This document shows positions 1 through 9,716 of a DNA stretch of 36,927 nt, piece after piece (the stretch's first letter is position 1; every line of letters starts with the position of its first letter). The DNA comes from Asparagopsis taxiformis (Eukaryota; Rhodophyta; Florideophyceae; Bonnemaisoniales; Bonnemaisoniaceae). Both the position numbers and the translations under genes were made by a program. The notes below the pieces were generated by a model, which did not search any database, was not told the origin of the DNA, and worked only from the letters and a program-made list of their open reading frames with translations. The stretch spans positions 1 through 36,927 of the forward strand of contig JALQPE010000577.1 of NCBI GenBank assembly GCA_030407315.1. The letters run 5' to 3'.

Positions 1-1563
1 AGCCTCCCCGAAGAGTTTCAGTATGCACGGGAGCCTCCTCCACCAGGAGCCCTCGTAGACGTAGAGAGGGAAAGTGGAGTGTACGTGCCCGGGGTCGTGG
101 AATCTGGGGACGCTAAGGATGGAGACGGCGCGTCGGTGATGATGATCCATATTATACAAGGTGGGAGAAAGGTGGCGTTTTCGGATGTAAGGTCTTGGAG
201 ATTTTCGGGTAGCGTGCAGCCGAAATTCGAGGAAGAGATCATCGCTGAAGGCAGGATTCTGTACGATGCAATGCCGGAAAAGGGATATCCCTGCGTGGGA
301 TATGATGATGGAACGTTCCTACTCGGACGGAGAATTATGTGCGCCGGACAGCAGCCGACTGCGTGGCGCAGAGGAAAATGCTCTGTCGGAAACGTTGACG
401 GTCACGATGAGGGGGAGGAGATTGAACTGTCGGAGGAGTCCAGCTACAGTAGCGCTGAGGATAGCCGGCAAGCTGGGGAGCCGGATTACAAGCGTTATTA
501 AACCGAAGATGGAGCAGTGAGGGCACAGAGGACGTCGAATGAGAGCCAGCTGGAGACCAGGGTGCGAGTTCTGGAGGATGCAATGTCGTTGTTGGACGCT
601 GGGAAGTTTAATTGTTCCAGCAGCATCGTTGATAATGTTGGTCTGGTGCTGTTGTCGATGATGCGGAGAGGAGTGGAGAAGATGGTAGAACAGGCTGTAC
701 GAATACCGACTGGAAGCTCTAGTCGCGTGTTCTCTACAAGTATGGTGGACGGAGCTATGATGTGCGGAAATCTCGTGACCTCTCCGATACAAGTTCCTGC
801 TACATTGTGCAGCGGGATATTCCGAGAGTTACTGAAGGGAACAATAGACCTATACGGTGAAGGTCTGTACGATGTGTATCCCAGTTTACACTCGGCAATG
901 CATGGAACTGGAAACGAAGCGATCACAGTGGTTTGCAGCAACTTTGCTGTGCTATCCGACATGCTAGGAATATCTTTATTGCAGCGCAGCGAAATGCTTG
1001 TGCACACCCGTAACGTGTCTACTACTGACGGGAAAGAAGAAGAGAAAGAGAATGAAGAGAGTTTTTGGAAACAGAGTAGCCTGCAAATATTGGGGACGGC
1101 ACTTTGTGAGGATGATGGAGGGAATAGTGAGAATGGACCGGTATCGATGAGCATCGGGAGCAGCATGTTCTGTGCGCTGCGGAGGGAACAATCTGCACTG
1201 TGTGCAGTTCGAAGGGATCGCACAATAGTGCAGGGACAGTACGTTTCGAAGATGGAGGTTGAGAGTCGAGAGGGGGTGTGCCCAATTCATTCAGAGGTTC
1301 GCAGTGGATGTGTCAATGGGGGAAGAAGTCGAAGGAGCGGAGTTGTGAAGAGTTTCCGGGTGGAATGGGAGCCTGTTGGGCAGAGGAAACGTGGAAGGAA
1401 TGGAGAGGGACAGTGGGGTTGTTTGCGAGTTTACGTACCGTATGTTTTAATCCATGGTATTGACGAACCGCGAAGAATAGCCAAACTGCTGTCCGAAGAA
1501 GTAGTGAACAGGGCAGTAGGAGCGGGAAGAATGGAAAAACTGGCCGAGAAGTACCTGCTATAG
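1..1563 (+). CDS. Unknown protein X, 5'-partial, interrupted by one in-frame TAA
   Basis: One frame is open from the first base of the window to 1563, broken only by a TAA at 499-501. Both sides read as protein: before it lies an acidic Ser/Glu-rich stretch, after it a predicted coiled-coil start (about 535-600) and then roughly 330 residues with no motif I recognise, ending in a basic helix. No ATG is credible near base 79 or 517; both open segments simply begin with GTG, so the gene most likely starts upstream of the window. The TAA could be a nonsense mutation or lie inside a small intron. It is convergent with the unit Y genes, about 80 bp apart. Function unknown. Confidence 0.45.
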
Positions 1564-1570
1564 AGCGATA

Positions 1571-1576
1571 AATAAA
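1571..1576 (+). terminator. AATAAA polyadenylation-type signal of gene X
   Basis: AATAAA lies 8 bases after the TAG stop of gene X, in the short gap between the convergent X and Y genes. Weak on its own, because the gap is A/T-rich. Confidence 0.3.
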
Positions 1577-1643
1577 TGGATGAGTAGAATATGAAAGGAG
1601 AACGGTAAAAGTTTGAAGGTTTCAAAGAAGACTACAGTTTACA

Positions 1644-2435
1644 TTATTGTTTGAGTCTACTAGGCATAAGGGGAAAGGAGAAGTCACATGACGAGGGATA
1701 TCCAAGCTCCTCATCCTCCTGCAAAGCTTGATGGTCTTCCGTAACGTTGCAGGGAGGATCGAGGTCCTCAGTTGCTATGGAACAAAGATCTGTTGTGTCG
1801 AATTTGATTGCATCGTATTCGTGGGCGGATATATTCTTCTTCTTTCGAATGAAGCTGGAGAGTAGCTCGCCACCAGGAATATAGTCGCGGAGGTCAAGGC
1901 ATCCGTGACTTCCAACAAGCGGGAAGCCATCTCTACCATATTCATCTGAGTCTATCATTGAGGAGAATAGTGATTTTAAGCATATAGCTATCTTGTAAGA
2001 GGCAAGAATAGCTTCCGTATTGTGGCACAGAAGATGGCGTTGAGGGCATTGGCAGAAACTGGTGAGCAGTACCATGGCAGTGGTGAGGAAGGAGAATTTG
2101 GTCAGAGCTTTTCGTTGCTGTGAGGAACGAGACGGAGAGGAGTCGGCTTCGGAGTCTGTGACGGAAACTGTATAGGTGACCTGAACGATGAGCTCATGAC
2201 AGTCGAGCGTGAAAGTATTGAAGATTCTGTCGTTTTCTTCATATACCTTGTTTGCTTCTGCACTGTTCCCGTACGCTCTAGCAGTGGTAGGAATAGAATC
2301 ATCGGAACGAAGGGGAAAGTCGTTATTGAACGTCATGAACGATGCTTGATTACTATCTGCAGAGTTGTCGAGAAGAACGGCGTCGAAATCTTGGTGAAGA
2401 AGAAAGAAACATGATTTGAGAAGCTCTTGTTTCAT
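1644..2435 (-). CDS. Unknown protein Y2, second ORF of an overlapping pair
   Basis: A 263-residue frame opens with ATG at 2435-2433 inside the stop codon of Y1, giving a four-base ATGA overlap. That is the spacing expected for termination-reinitiation or a -1 frame change. The protein is acidic at its C-terminus and has a short hydrophobic, Cys-containing stretch near residues 115-160. I recognise no domain. The ATGA join and the shared orientation suggest that Y1 and Y2 are made from one transcript. It may instead be the downstream part of a single gene whose frame changes at the overlap. Confidence 0.45.
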   Translation of the reverse strand: MKQELLKSCFFLLHQDFDAVLLDNSADSNQASFMTFNNDFPLRSDDSIPTTARAYGNSAEANKVYEENDRIFNTFTLDCHELIVQVTYTVSVTDSEADSSPSRSSQQRKALTKFSFLTTAMVLLTSFCQCPQRHLLCHNTEAILASYKIAICLKSLFSSMIDSDEYGRDGFPLVGSHGCLDLRDYIPGGELLSSFIRKKKNISAHEYDAIKFDTTDLCSIATEDLDPPCNVTEDHQALQEDEELGYPSSCDFSFPLMPSRLKQ

Positions 2436-3325
2436 TTCTTTCTAGAGTTGTTAAAGAACTTTGTAAGAGCACGCAGCGCGGACGTAGCCAACATAACGGG
2501 TCCAGTATCTGCTGCAGGGATAGCGGAGTTTCTGGATGTCGAGGAAGAGGCAGGGGGAGCTCGGATGGAGTCTACATCGGTGCCGGTAGATAGTCGCTTC
2601 CGCTTTGAAGGCGGCACAACGATGTTGTCTTCATCTGTGGGCATTGCAAGTGCAAAGGCTTCTCGAAGAGCATGAGGCGGGAGGCGCACCCAGGCAGGCT
2701 TATCCTGAGGTACAACGGTGGCGTTTCGGAGGGGGTAGCTGCGGATGGCTGTCGACATGTTAAGGTCATCCTCTTCTCCAGGGTCTACGTTGCCGGCTTT
2801 ACGCGATGTCGAGTCCTTCCACCTAACGACCTGGTCGTTGGCCATTGAGAAGAAAGCGGAACCGACGATTGAGCGCTTCAAGTAGACGTGCTTTTTCCCT
2901 ACGGGGCTGGAAATGAGGGAACGCTTGGACTTTGCGGAGTCCGCGGGAGTGGAAGAGAATTGGGAGAAGGACAGTGCGGCGAGGAGCAGAGTCGGACAGG
3001 AGTTGGAAGGATGGGAGGAACTAGGACAGCTGGTCTGGAACGGAGCGCCAGTCCTGGCCAACTCCTTGACTGTGCAGTGAGCAACGAAGCGAGAGACGGT
3101 TGCTTTGTTGCTGAAAATGCTGTTCACAAGCTGACAGGCAATATGAACGCTCCTGTATGGATCCTCAGCGCTGGCAGCTGGAACAGTGTTGGTGCCGGCG
3201 AGGAGGGAAGAAAGGTAACGTAGAGCGGCCAGTTCTTCCTGAATGGGAGCGAGGAACTGTTGGAGAAGAGCGGAGAAGCGCGCTTCCACGTCGCGGTGGA
3301 TGTTTTCATTGTTGGGAGGAGCCAT
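2432..3325 (-). CDS. Unknown protein Y1, N-terminal coiled coil
   Basis: The frame is open from 3451, but the likely start is ATG at 3325-3323 (residues MAPPNNENIH). It is preceded by a CT-rich leader on the coding strand and so resembles the other gene starts in this window. Residues 10-40 have heptad spacing typical of a short coiled coil. The C-terminal third is Ser/Pro/Arg-rich, with a basic KRKR-type patch that could be a nuclear localisation signal. No family recognised. It lies divergent from nothing: hairpins H1-H3 lie 190-460 bp upstream, and its stop overlaps the start of Y2. Confidence 0.5.
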   Translation of the reverse strand: MAPPNNENIHRDVEARFSALLQQFLAPIQEELAALRYLSSLLAGTNTVPAASAEDPYRSVHIACQLVNSIFSNKATVSRFVAHCTVKELARTGAPFQTSCPSSSHPSNSCPTLLLAALSFSQFSSTPADSAKSKRSLISSPVGKKHVYLKRSIVGSAFFSMANDQVVRWKDSTSRKAGNVDPGEEDDLNMSTAIRSYPLRNATVVPQDKPAWVRLPPHALREAFALAMPTDEDNIVVPPSKRKRLSTGTDVDSIRAPPASSSTSRNSAIPAADTGPVMLATSALRALTKFFNNSRKK

Positions 3326-3400
3326 GAGGGAGAGAAAGGTGTGTGGGAGAGAAAGTCTGGCGAGGGAAAGGAGCGAACGGACGGAATACGGACGGGTTCG
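3326..3400 (-). promoter_or_regulatory. CT-rich leader before Y1
   Basis: On the coding strand this stretch is dominated by C and T up to the ATG at 3325. Pyrimidine-rich tracts immediately before the start codon are typical of fungal core promoters and 5' leaders. The same arrangement recurs before units A, B, C, the transposase, E and F. Confidence 0.4.
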
Positions 3401-3517
3401 GATACCGAGCCGTATTTGGTAGAGGGGACGGCGCTTGGGTTTGGTGATCACCCAGAATCGGAAGGGACGGGAGGCAGGCAGTTTACGTCAGGGATGACCG
3501 TTACATTGCAAAGTGAA

Positions 3518-3783
3518 TTGGTCGAGCAAATCTCAATCCGGCATTGCGAGGTTCCCGGATTGAGTATTGCTCGACCAATCTGTAGCTGTCATACTGAAAT
3601 TAAATAAATATTATCATACTAAAATTGGTCGAGCAATACTCAATCCGGGAACCACGCAATGCCGGATTGAGATTTGCTCGACCAATTTGTATCTGTCATA
3701 CTGAAATATTGTCATACTGAAATTGGTCGAGCAATACTCAATCCGGGAACCAAGCAATGCCGGATTGAGATTTGCTCGACCAA
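3518..3783. repeat. Cluster of three 61-bp hairpins, H1-H3 (G-type arms)
   Basis: H1 is 3518-3578, H2 is 3625-3685 and H3 is 3723-3783, each exactly 61 bp. Arms start TTGGTCGAGCAA, continue with a block ending CTCAATCCG, and are mirrored after a 15-nt loop. Each pair of arms has two mismatches. The H2 and H3 loops are GGAACCAMGCAATGC; the H1 loop is the reverse complement of this type, so H1 is inverted relative to the other two. TGTCATACT-like motifs lie a few bases outside the hairpins. The cluster fills the gap between the 3' end of unit A and the start of unit Y. Confidence 0.93.
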
Positions 3784-4017
3784 CTATGTGAAGGGTGAAG
3801 AGTGGAGACTGTGAAATGAGAACACCAGCGAAGGACGGAGATGGAATGAGAGAAGTGGAAATGGAAAAGAAGTGTGGCAATCACTTTAAGAGATGCAAAA
3901 CACTAGCTAGGAGTAGGCAAAAGTAGAGGAAGAATAGAGAGAAACCCTACAGAATATGGTGAAGATGATGGTAGAGAGAATGGAAAGGGAGTCTGTGGGA
4001 CATCATTTGATGGAGGT

Positions 4018-5515
4018 TTAGATGACTTGGACGTCGTCATGTGGGAATTTGTAGCGTTTGGGGGAGTTGTCGATGCATTGCATGTCTTCAGGAACCATGG
4101 CACCCTCGCGAACAGCTAGAGACTGAATACGGACATACTGTCCGTACGTAGAGAGCTGACCATCATTGGGATGCATGGTTCTCATTAGGGCATGGTCATC
4201 CCAACCGGGACCAGCATGTTCGACGTCACCGCGCATGACCATGACGGAGAAGGGGGGATCCATACAATCCGAGGAGGAAGAAGATGCCAAATTTTCGAGA
4301 CATAACGCGGGGCGCAATTGATGTAGACATGGGAGCGCGGGCGAACGAGCACTGGAGACCCCACAGCCCCGGTGGCAACAAAGACATAGCTCGGTTCAGG
4401 GTTTGCGTCAACATTAGTCTTCCACAATTTGCCGGGGGTAGTGGGATTGAAGGCGAAGTGGGAGGCCTGGCGTTTAGTGCCATTGCCTGTAAGAAGAAGT
4501 CGAAGTCCGGACCCTTGAAACTTCAACTCCGAGCCTTCAGCATATTCACGCAGGCTGGATATAGCAGAGCGCAGATGGAGCTGATGTCCGACAACAGCCA
4601 AAGCGACGTCCACAATGAGCTTATCAGAGAAAAGCGGTTCGTTGGAATTCTCTAGATCGTCGGTGACGGCGGAACAGGGAGTCATGTAGCGACGCTCGTT
4701 TTCACTGGTGGCAGCGCCGACGTTCGTGGTGCCAATGTTAGGTATAAGCATCCAAGAGTTCTTGCTTTGATTGGTGAACATTTCTGCAAACGACTTGCAG
4801 AGAACATCCACGGAAGCCTTGACAATGGGCTGACTGAGGATATCATCAAGAACAGCATAACCGAGGGACTCAATGGAACCTCTTGCGCGTTCAAAGAAGA
4901 TTTCTTGCTGTAGAGGCTCGGTCGCTGCGGCGGTAGCAATAGAGTCCTTGATGGACTGAATCTTCTCCACGGTGAGATAGAAACCGCTTCTATGGTTGTC
5001 TGGTAGTAGAGAGGAAGCGAGGTGAACGTTGCGGGCGGCCTTCTGGGTGGAAACTTTTTCCAACACGGCAGGAGGGACGTCCTGCTGTTTTTCCTCGTTC
5101 TTTGGATGGGGTACGGCAGAGAACGGTGCTGGAAAGGCGGAATTGGTTTCCGAGCCCTTGAGTGTTTTTGTTTTCGGGCCCTTCTTGGAAGCGGAGCGAG
5201 AAATCTTTTGCTTGACATTGCGCTCCGGAGTGTATAGAGAGGTAACGTTTCTCTTGGTGCGGGGACTTTTACGCACAGTCGCAGTGGAGGGCGTATCTGC
5301 ACTTTTCTCGGCAACCGGGGTACGCGCACTCTCCGCAGGCGTTTCTGGCGTGGAAAGGAGGGTGTGGGAGCGGCAGAAGATTTGCTTCCCTTCGGAGTGG
5401 GGAGGATGGGGGATTTCCCGGCCGTAGTACTCCTTGAGGTATTCTTTTTCGGAGTGGACTTGAGAGGAGACTTGGCAGTGCTGGGTTGAAGGGGTCGAAA
5501 GGATCTCCTTTCCAT
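4018..5515 (-). pseudogene. Unit A dioxygenase-like domain, frameshifted, HxD motif altered
   Basis: This is the paralogue of the unit B dioxygenase (8097-9716), with shared blocks including RSGFYL, MTPCSAVTD versus MTSCASVTD, SGLRLLLTG, VRPRSHVY and GDVEHAGPGW. The expected iron-binding H-x-D reads H-F-A (His at 4460-4458), so the Asp is lost. The distal His motif and the C-terminus (4018-4270) lie in a different frame from the body; the change falls in a six-C run on the coding strand near 4252-4257, consistent with a missing base. The basic Ser/Pro/Lys-rich N-terminal linker (5350-5515) is in a third frame. It probably represents the C-terminal half of one gene with the ParB-like part. Likely inactive as an oxygenase. 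Confidence 0.65.
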
Positions 5516-7257
5516 GCTTCCTGAACGGAAACGCCGGGAGGTGGGGCAAAAGAAGGAAGGTCTCCCTCATTTTTGCCATCGTAACATTTGCGAGAGCAAA
5601 CCATGAGCATGTCTCTATCACCATTGTTGATGTACTTCACTGGGATGAGGTGGTGCACTCTTGGATAATCACAGAGGTTGTGAACAGCAACAGAGTTGCA
5701 CGTTGTGCACTTGTGAGCTGGTTTGGATAGTGGGAGACGGCAGTGTTCCCCGAGCGCACACTGGAAGGGACTGTTGGGGTCACCTTCGACAGTAGAATCT
5801 CGCACGTCCGGTATGATAGCATCTTCACTGGAGGAAGAGCCATCTTCATCGGAGTGATGTTGATTCTGGTCTGCAGAACCACTGGAAGCCCTGTCGATGT
5901 TTGGAAGGATTTCATCCCTTTCAGGAGATATTCCATCGTGAACAGCTGTACCGCGGAGTTTCTGCTCAATGGAATGAGTGCTGTCGTTGTCGTCCGCGGG
6001 AGTGTTTTTTGTCAGCCTATCACTGGCTGCATCGTCATCAATGACTGGACCTTGCGTTGGAGGGGTATTAGTGATAGCAGGGAGAGGGGCTGGCTCGAGG
6101 CCCTCGATAGGAGTGGCAGGGGAGGGTGAGGGAATGTCATCCTGTTCGGATGGTAGGGTGAGCTTGGGAGATGTGGGCGGATTCAAACGGTCGATAATGG
6201 TCTGTTTGAATCGTTGGTCACGGAGCTGTTGAGCCTCCTTCGTTCTAGGCACGACACCTTTCTCGAACATTGTAACCAATTCGTAAACGTAGGTAGTTGT
6301 GGAAACCTGTTTGCCATTGCGAACAAAAAGATCAGGGAGATCGTGAATGGTGGCGATATCCACCTTGAGCTCTTCTGCAGCAGCGCGCATGACCGCGGAA
6401 TAATCGCAGATGTTCTGCAGGTAGTCCTTGACCTTGAGGTCCTTGTACTGCCCAAAGGCGAGATGTTTGGAGGGATTGTCCTTGCGGAGCTTGAGACAGG
6501 TAAGGATGAGCAGCGAAGCTCTATCCGTAGCTCGAGTGAACACGGAATTTTTGAGGACGCTGAAAGCAACGCCTTCCTCGTCGTCGGCACTGAAGGTCTT
6601 GAAGGCTGCATAGGTCAATGGACTGTGCATCATTTTCAACGCGACGGATGCGTATGAAATGGCCTGAGAGAGCTTCATTGCCATGTGAAAGTGGCGCGAG
6701 TGAAGGAACATCCCAAACGTAGCAGCCGTTTTCAGCTCGGCCGTACCCATGCGTCCATTGACAGCGTTGTACAAGCTGATAGCGCTGTGGACGCGGTCGC
6801 GGTCTCGAGGTCGAGTGGGAAGAACGCGATGAGACTTGGAGTTCATTCGCTGACTGATGAAGAGGAGATCTTCGAGAGTCATTTCCAAGCCATCGTTACG
6901 GCTGACAATCTGGATGGGCAAGTCGCGGAACTGCTTCTGCAGAGCCTTTGTCTTTTCGGAGACATCCGTGGACGCGAGGATACGCATTCCAACAGTGCGA
7001 CGATGCAGACCATCAGCAATTTCGAAACGCTTATTGCCGTTGTGCATGCGCTCGGCCACAGTGATTTGGCCGAGGCCTTTCTCAGTGTACCCGTCGACGA
7101 GCATTTCCTGTAGCATGCGATCCACGTGAGCGTCGTCGACCTCGCGAGAGGTCTGCGCAGCGACATGGGTTTCCTCGATGGACATGCGCACACCGCGGAA
7201 GGAGTAACTGCTCCAGACCAGTTCCTGGAAGATGTGCTGTGGTTCCTTATCGGCCAT
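5269..7257 (-). CDS. Unit A ParB/Srx-like protein with C-terminal Cys/His cluster
   Basis: The ATG at 7257-7255 follows a CT-rich leader. Residues about 30-100 resemble the ParB/sulfiredoxin fold: a conserved SREVDD-type helix start, a helix naming D-x-x-L-Q-E-M-L, an L-G-Q-I-T-V strand and the ADGLHRR block (about 6996-7019) in the position of the GxxR region of ParB N-terminal domains. A helical middle follows, then an acidic linker. Residues about 500-556 hold C-x5-HC...H-x-C-x2-C...VH-x2-C...CSRKC, a probable zinc-binding module absent from the unit B copy. After about 5500 the frame reads as a shadow of the following dioxygenase linker, so the real junction lies near 5480-5540. ParB-fold proteins bind DNA or act on nucleotides or proteins; which applies here is unknown. 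Confidence 0.6.
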   Translation of the reverse strand: MADKEPQHIFQELVWSSYSFRGVRMSIEETHVAAQTSREVDDAHVDRMLQEMLVDGYTEKGLGQITVAERMHNGNKRFEIADGLHRRTVGMRILASTDVSEKTKALQKQFRDLPIQIVSRNDGLEMTLEDLLFISQRMNSKSHRVLPTRPRDRDRVHSAISLYNAVNGRMGTAELKTAATFGMFLHSRHFHMAMKLSQAISYASVALKMMHSPLTYAAFKTFSADDEEGVAFSVLKNSVFTRATDRASLLILTCLKLRKDNPSKHLAFGQYKDLKVKDYLQNICDYSAVMRAAAEELKVDIATIHDLPDLFVRNGKQVSTTTYVYELVTMFEKGVVPRTKEAQQLRDQRFKQTIIDRLNPPTSPKLTLPSEQDDIPSPSPATPIEGLEPAPLPAITNTPPTQGPVIDDDAASDRLTKNTPADDNDSTHSIEQKLRGTAVHDGISPERDEILPNIDRASSGSADQNQHHSDEDGSSSSEDAIIPDVRDSTVEGDPNSPFQCALGEHCRLPLSKPAHKCTTCNSVAVHNLCDYPRVHHLIPVKYINNGDRDMLMVCSRKCYDGKNEGDLPSFAPPPGVSVQEAWKGDPFDPFNPALPSLLSSPLRKRIPQGVLRPGNPPSSPLRREANLLPLPHPPFHARNACGECAYPGCREKCRYALHCDCA

Positions 7258-7330
7258 AGTGCGTGGATGGAAGAGAGAACGTAAACGGGAGGAGAGGTGG
7301 AGGGAGGGAGATGGAGAGAGAATGGTAGTA
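7258..7330 (-). promoter_or_regulatory. CT-rich leader before unit A
   Basis: Almost purely purine on the plus strand, so pyrimidine on the coding strand, ending at the unit A ATG. It supports that start and places hairpins H4-H6 222-571 bp upstream. Confidence 0.4.
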
Positions 7331-7478
7331 ACGGAGCAAGAGCTTGCAGTACAAGGGTTGGATGCCGGGAGATCGCGACAGGACCTGTGCTTTTAAAAAT
7401 AAAATTTGCAGTATTTCATTTAGGGCATTGACGGACATGTCACTTGTCAGGCATCTTCCAGCCGCAGTCGTATTGGAC

Positions 7479-7828
7479 TTGCCCGAGCAATACTCAATCC
7501 GAGATGTGAACTAGTTCGGATTGAGTATTGCTCGAGCAAGTCCAGGCGCCCAAAATGGCCGAAATTGGGCGGAAATAATTTCTGAAAAAAATATTTTCAA
7601 TTTTGCGGCCGCCTGAACTTACTCGAGCAATACTCAATCCGAGGTACGAACTAGTTCGGATTGAGAATTGCTCGAGCAATTTCTGGCGCCCAAAACGGCC
7701 GAAATTGGGCGCAAATAATTTCTGAAAAAATATTTTCGATTTTTGCGGGCCAAGTGACCGCCAGAAATTGCTCGAGCAATACTCAATCCGAACTAGTTCG
7801 TACCCCGGATTGAGTATTGCTCGAGCAA
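7479..7828. repeat. Cluster of three 61-bp hairpins, H4-H6 (C-type arms); left inverted copy
   Basis: H4 is 7479-7539, H5 is 7619-7679 and H6 is 7768-7828. Here the arm starts with the self-palindrome TTGCTCGAGCAA, followed by TACTCAATCCG, so each arm end is itself a small palindrome. H6 arms are perfect; H4 has one mismatch and H5 two. Loops are AACTAGTTCGTACCC or its reverse complement and contain the 8-bp palindrome AACTAGTT. The 79- and 88-bp spacers contain GCGCCCAAAA, GAAATTGGGCG and an A/T-rich block. The whole 350-bp cluster is the inverted copy of 11984-12323. TATGAC sequences (TGTCATACT reversed) follow H6. Confidence 0.93.
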
Positions 7829-8096
7829 GTCCAGTATGACAAATCTACCCCAAGAGGCTCTGAAGCAGATATGGGTCTCCCTGAGTACTACTCCTGCTGC
7901 CTCTGCATCACCAAGGCTGTCCTCGTCCGTTAGCTAGTAGTAGAATTATTAGGCAATAGGGGTAATACCCCAAGGTATAGCGTAGTATAGGCCTATAGTA
8001 CTGCTGGCCTGGAAGGTATGGAGATGCTGTTCAATACTGAGACGTTTATGAGTTAGAGTTTAGTTCTAGTTGCATGCTAAGTATCTAGTACTAAAC

Positions 8097-9716
8097 TTAA
8101 TCATCAGTTTCTGTTTCTTCACTACCAGAAGACGAAGTGCTACTACTATTGGGGCTCCCCGGCGGGCCGCCACCTTCGCTCCCGTCCTGGTTACCCTCTT
8201 CACCCCCACCTTGGCTGCCGTCGTCGCTCTCCTCGTCGCTGTTCGACGAACTTTGCGGAACGTAGGCAGAGTCGTACGGCGCGATGTACGGTGCAGGTCC
8301 ACCAGGTGTGAAAACCAGGTCGTTCACCATCGACTCCCCTTCGCGAATGGCCATGGTGTGAATGCGGAGGTAATGTCCGTAGATATTACGGGGATCACGC
8401 TCACCACCCGCCGTTTCCAGGTCGACACCGTCGAATCGCTTCGTATTCTCCCGGTGATCGGACCATCCAGGACCGGCGTGTTCCAAATCACCACGGCTGA
8501 ACATGACGGAGAACGGCGGGATGTGCACGATTTTAGCGTTCAGGGCCGGCAATAGCTGTGAAGCCATACTTGCCGGCCCGTTCAGGTACACGTGCGAGCG
8601 CGGGCGAACGAAAAGGCAAGAGCTGACTGCGCCAGTCGCCAGGATGGCGAAGTTTGGGTTCGGCATTGGCGTTCCCCAATACTTCTTCCTGTCCTTCTTG
8701 TCCGCACCTGGATACATGAAGTCCAGATGCGGCACCTGCCGTTTGCAGTCCTCGCCAGTCAGGAGAAGGCGCAGTCCTGACTTGGCAAAGGAGAGCTTCG
8801 TCCCCGGTTGACACTTGCGGTCGTGGTCGAGCTCGTACTGGACGAAGAGCAGGTCTCCGACCATTGCTATTGCAACATCGACAATGAGCTTGGCCTTGAA
8901 CGTCTCGGCGTCTTCGTTCTCCAGCTTGTCGGTGACTGAGGCGCAGGAAGTCATGTAGCGGTCATGATTCTTCCCGTCGTACGGATGGGGATTGATTTTG
9001 TTCCCGTCACCGTCGACCAGCCCTGAGGGCTCCTTGTTAAGGATTTTGCCCCAGACACCTTCAGCCTTGTCGGTGAACTTGTCAGCGAACGACCGGCAAA
9101 CCTTGTCGACAGCATCCCTGACGATGCCCTGGGAGAATATGTCCTGTAGACAAACATACCCAACCGAGTCCATGAAGCCGCGAGCTCGCTCGAACACCCG
9201 GGTTCGAACAGACTCTGTGTCGCCAGCTGCAGCCAGAACGGACTCCTTGATGGCCAGGATGTCGCTTTCCTCCAGGTAGAACCCGCTTCTGTGCTCCGGG
9301 TGGAGCAGAGAAGACGCCGACTGCACTCGTGCTTTCGCAGTATCGGCGGAGACGTTGCTGAGAACTGCAGCTGGGACAGCCTGCTGGGCATCCTCGTAGC
9401 GGTGGACTTTGTATCCACCGTACGTGTCAGGGACATCATCCATGGATGCGTCACTTCCCTCGTCCGAAACCTCGACTGCCTCGATTTCGATAATCTCCAC
9501 GTCGTCACTGCCAGCATCAGAGTATTCATCACTGGATACCTGTGCGGCCTGCTCCTGCTCGCGTTCGATGCGAGCCATGAGACGGGAGCTTTGACGACGC
9601 CCTGCCTGGCCACTTCCTCGCCATCGCTGCCCGCTTCCCTTCGGGGTGCTTCTGAATCTATTAGCAGAGCCCGGTGACGTGACGGAAGCGGGTGCGAAAT
9701 CACTCTTGCGTTTCAC
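8097..9716 (-). CDS. Unit B 2-oxoglutarate/Fe(II) dioxygenase-like protein
   Basis: The frame encodes about 539 residues with a double-stranded beta-helix signature. There is a proximal H-L-D (His 8729-8727, Asp 8723-8721) inside a K-R-Q-V-P-H-L-D-F block, then FVRPRSHVYL, then a distal His in SRGDLEHAGPGW (8480-8478), followed by a YLRIHT strand whose Arg could bind the 2-oxoglutarate carboxylate. This matches the general layout of 2OG/Fe(II) oxygenases; I cannot tell DNA-base, RNA or protein substrates apart. The C-terminus is a Ser/Asp/Glu/Gly-rich tail. The first codon at 9716 is GTG, and the same frame is protein-like back to about 9830 (basic RRRRSD and RTKSP-type linker), so this is probably the C-terminal part of a gene starting at 11106. 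A 2OG fold without catalysis is the alternative. Confidence 0.7.
   Translation of the reverse strand: MKRKSDFAPASVTSPGSANRFRSTPKGSGQRWRGSGQAGRRQSSRLMARIEREQEQAAQVSSDEYSDAGSDDVEIIEIEAVEVSDEGSDASMDDVPDTYGGYKVHRYEDAQQAVPAAVLSNVSADTAKARVQSASSLLHPEHRSGFYLEESDILAIKESVLAAAGDTESVRTRVFERARGFMDSVGYVCLQDIFSQGIVRDAVDKVCRSFADKFTDKAEGVWGKILNKEPSGLVDGDGNKINPHPYDGKNHDRYMTSCASVTDKLENEDAETFKAKLIVDVAIAMVGDLLFVQYELDHDRKCQPGTKLSFAKSGLRLLLTGEDCKRQVPHLDFMYPGADKKDRKKYWGTPMPNPNFAILATGAVSSCLFVRPRSHVYLNGPASMASQLLPALNAKIVHIPPFSVMFSRGDLEHAGPGWSDHRENTKRFDGVDLETAGGERDPRNIYGHYLRIHTMAIREGESMVNDLVFTPGGPAPYIAPYDSAYVPQSSSNSDEESDDGSQGGGEEGNQDGSEGGGPPGSPNSSSTSSSGSEETETDD

Noticed and set aside
8097..9716. TET/JBP-type 5-methylcytosine oxygenase
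   Set aside because: The 2OG/Fe(II) residues are visible, but the surrounding blocks are not ones I can tie to TET/JBP, so only the broad superfamily is called.
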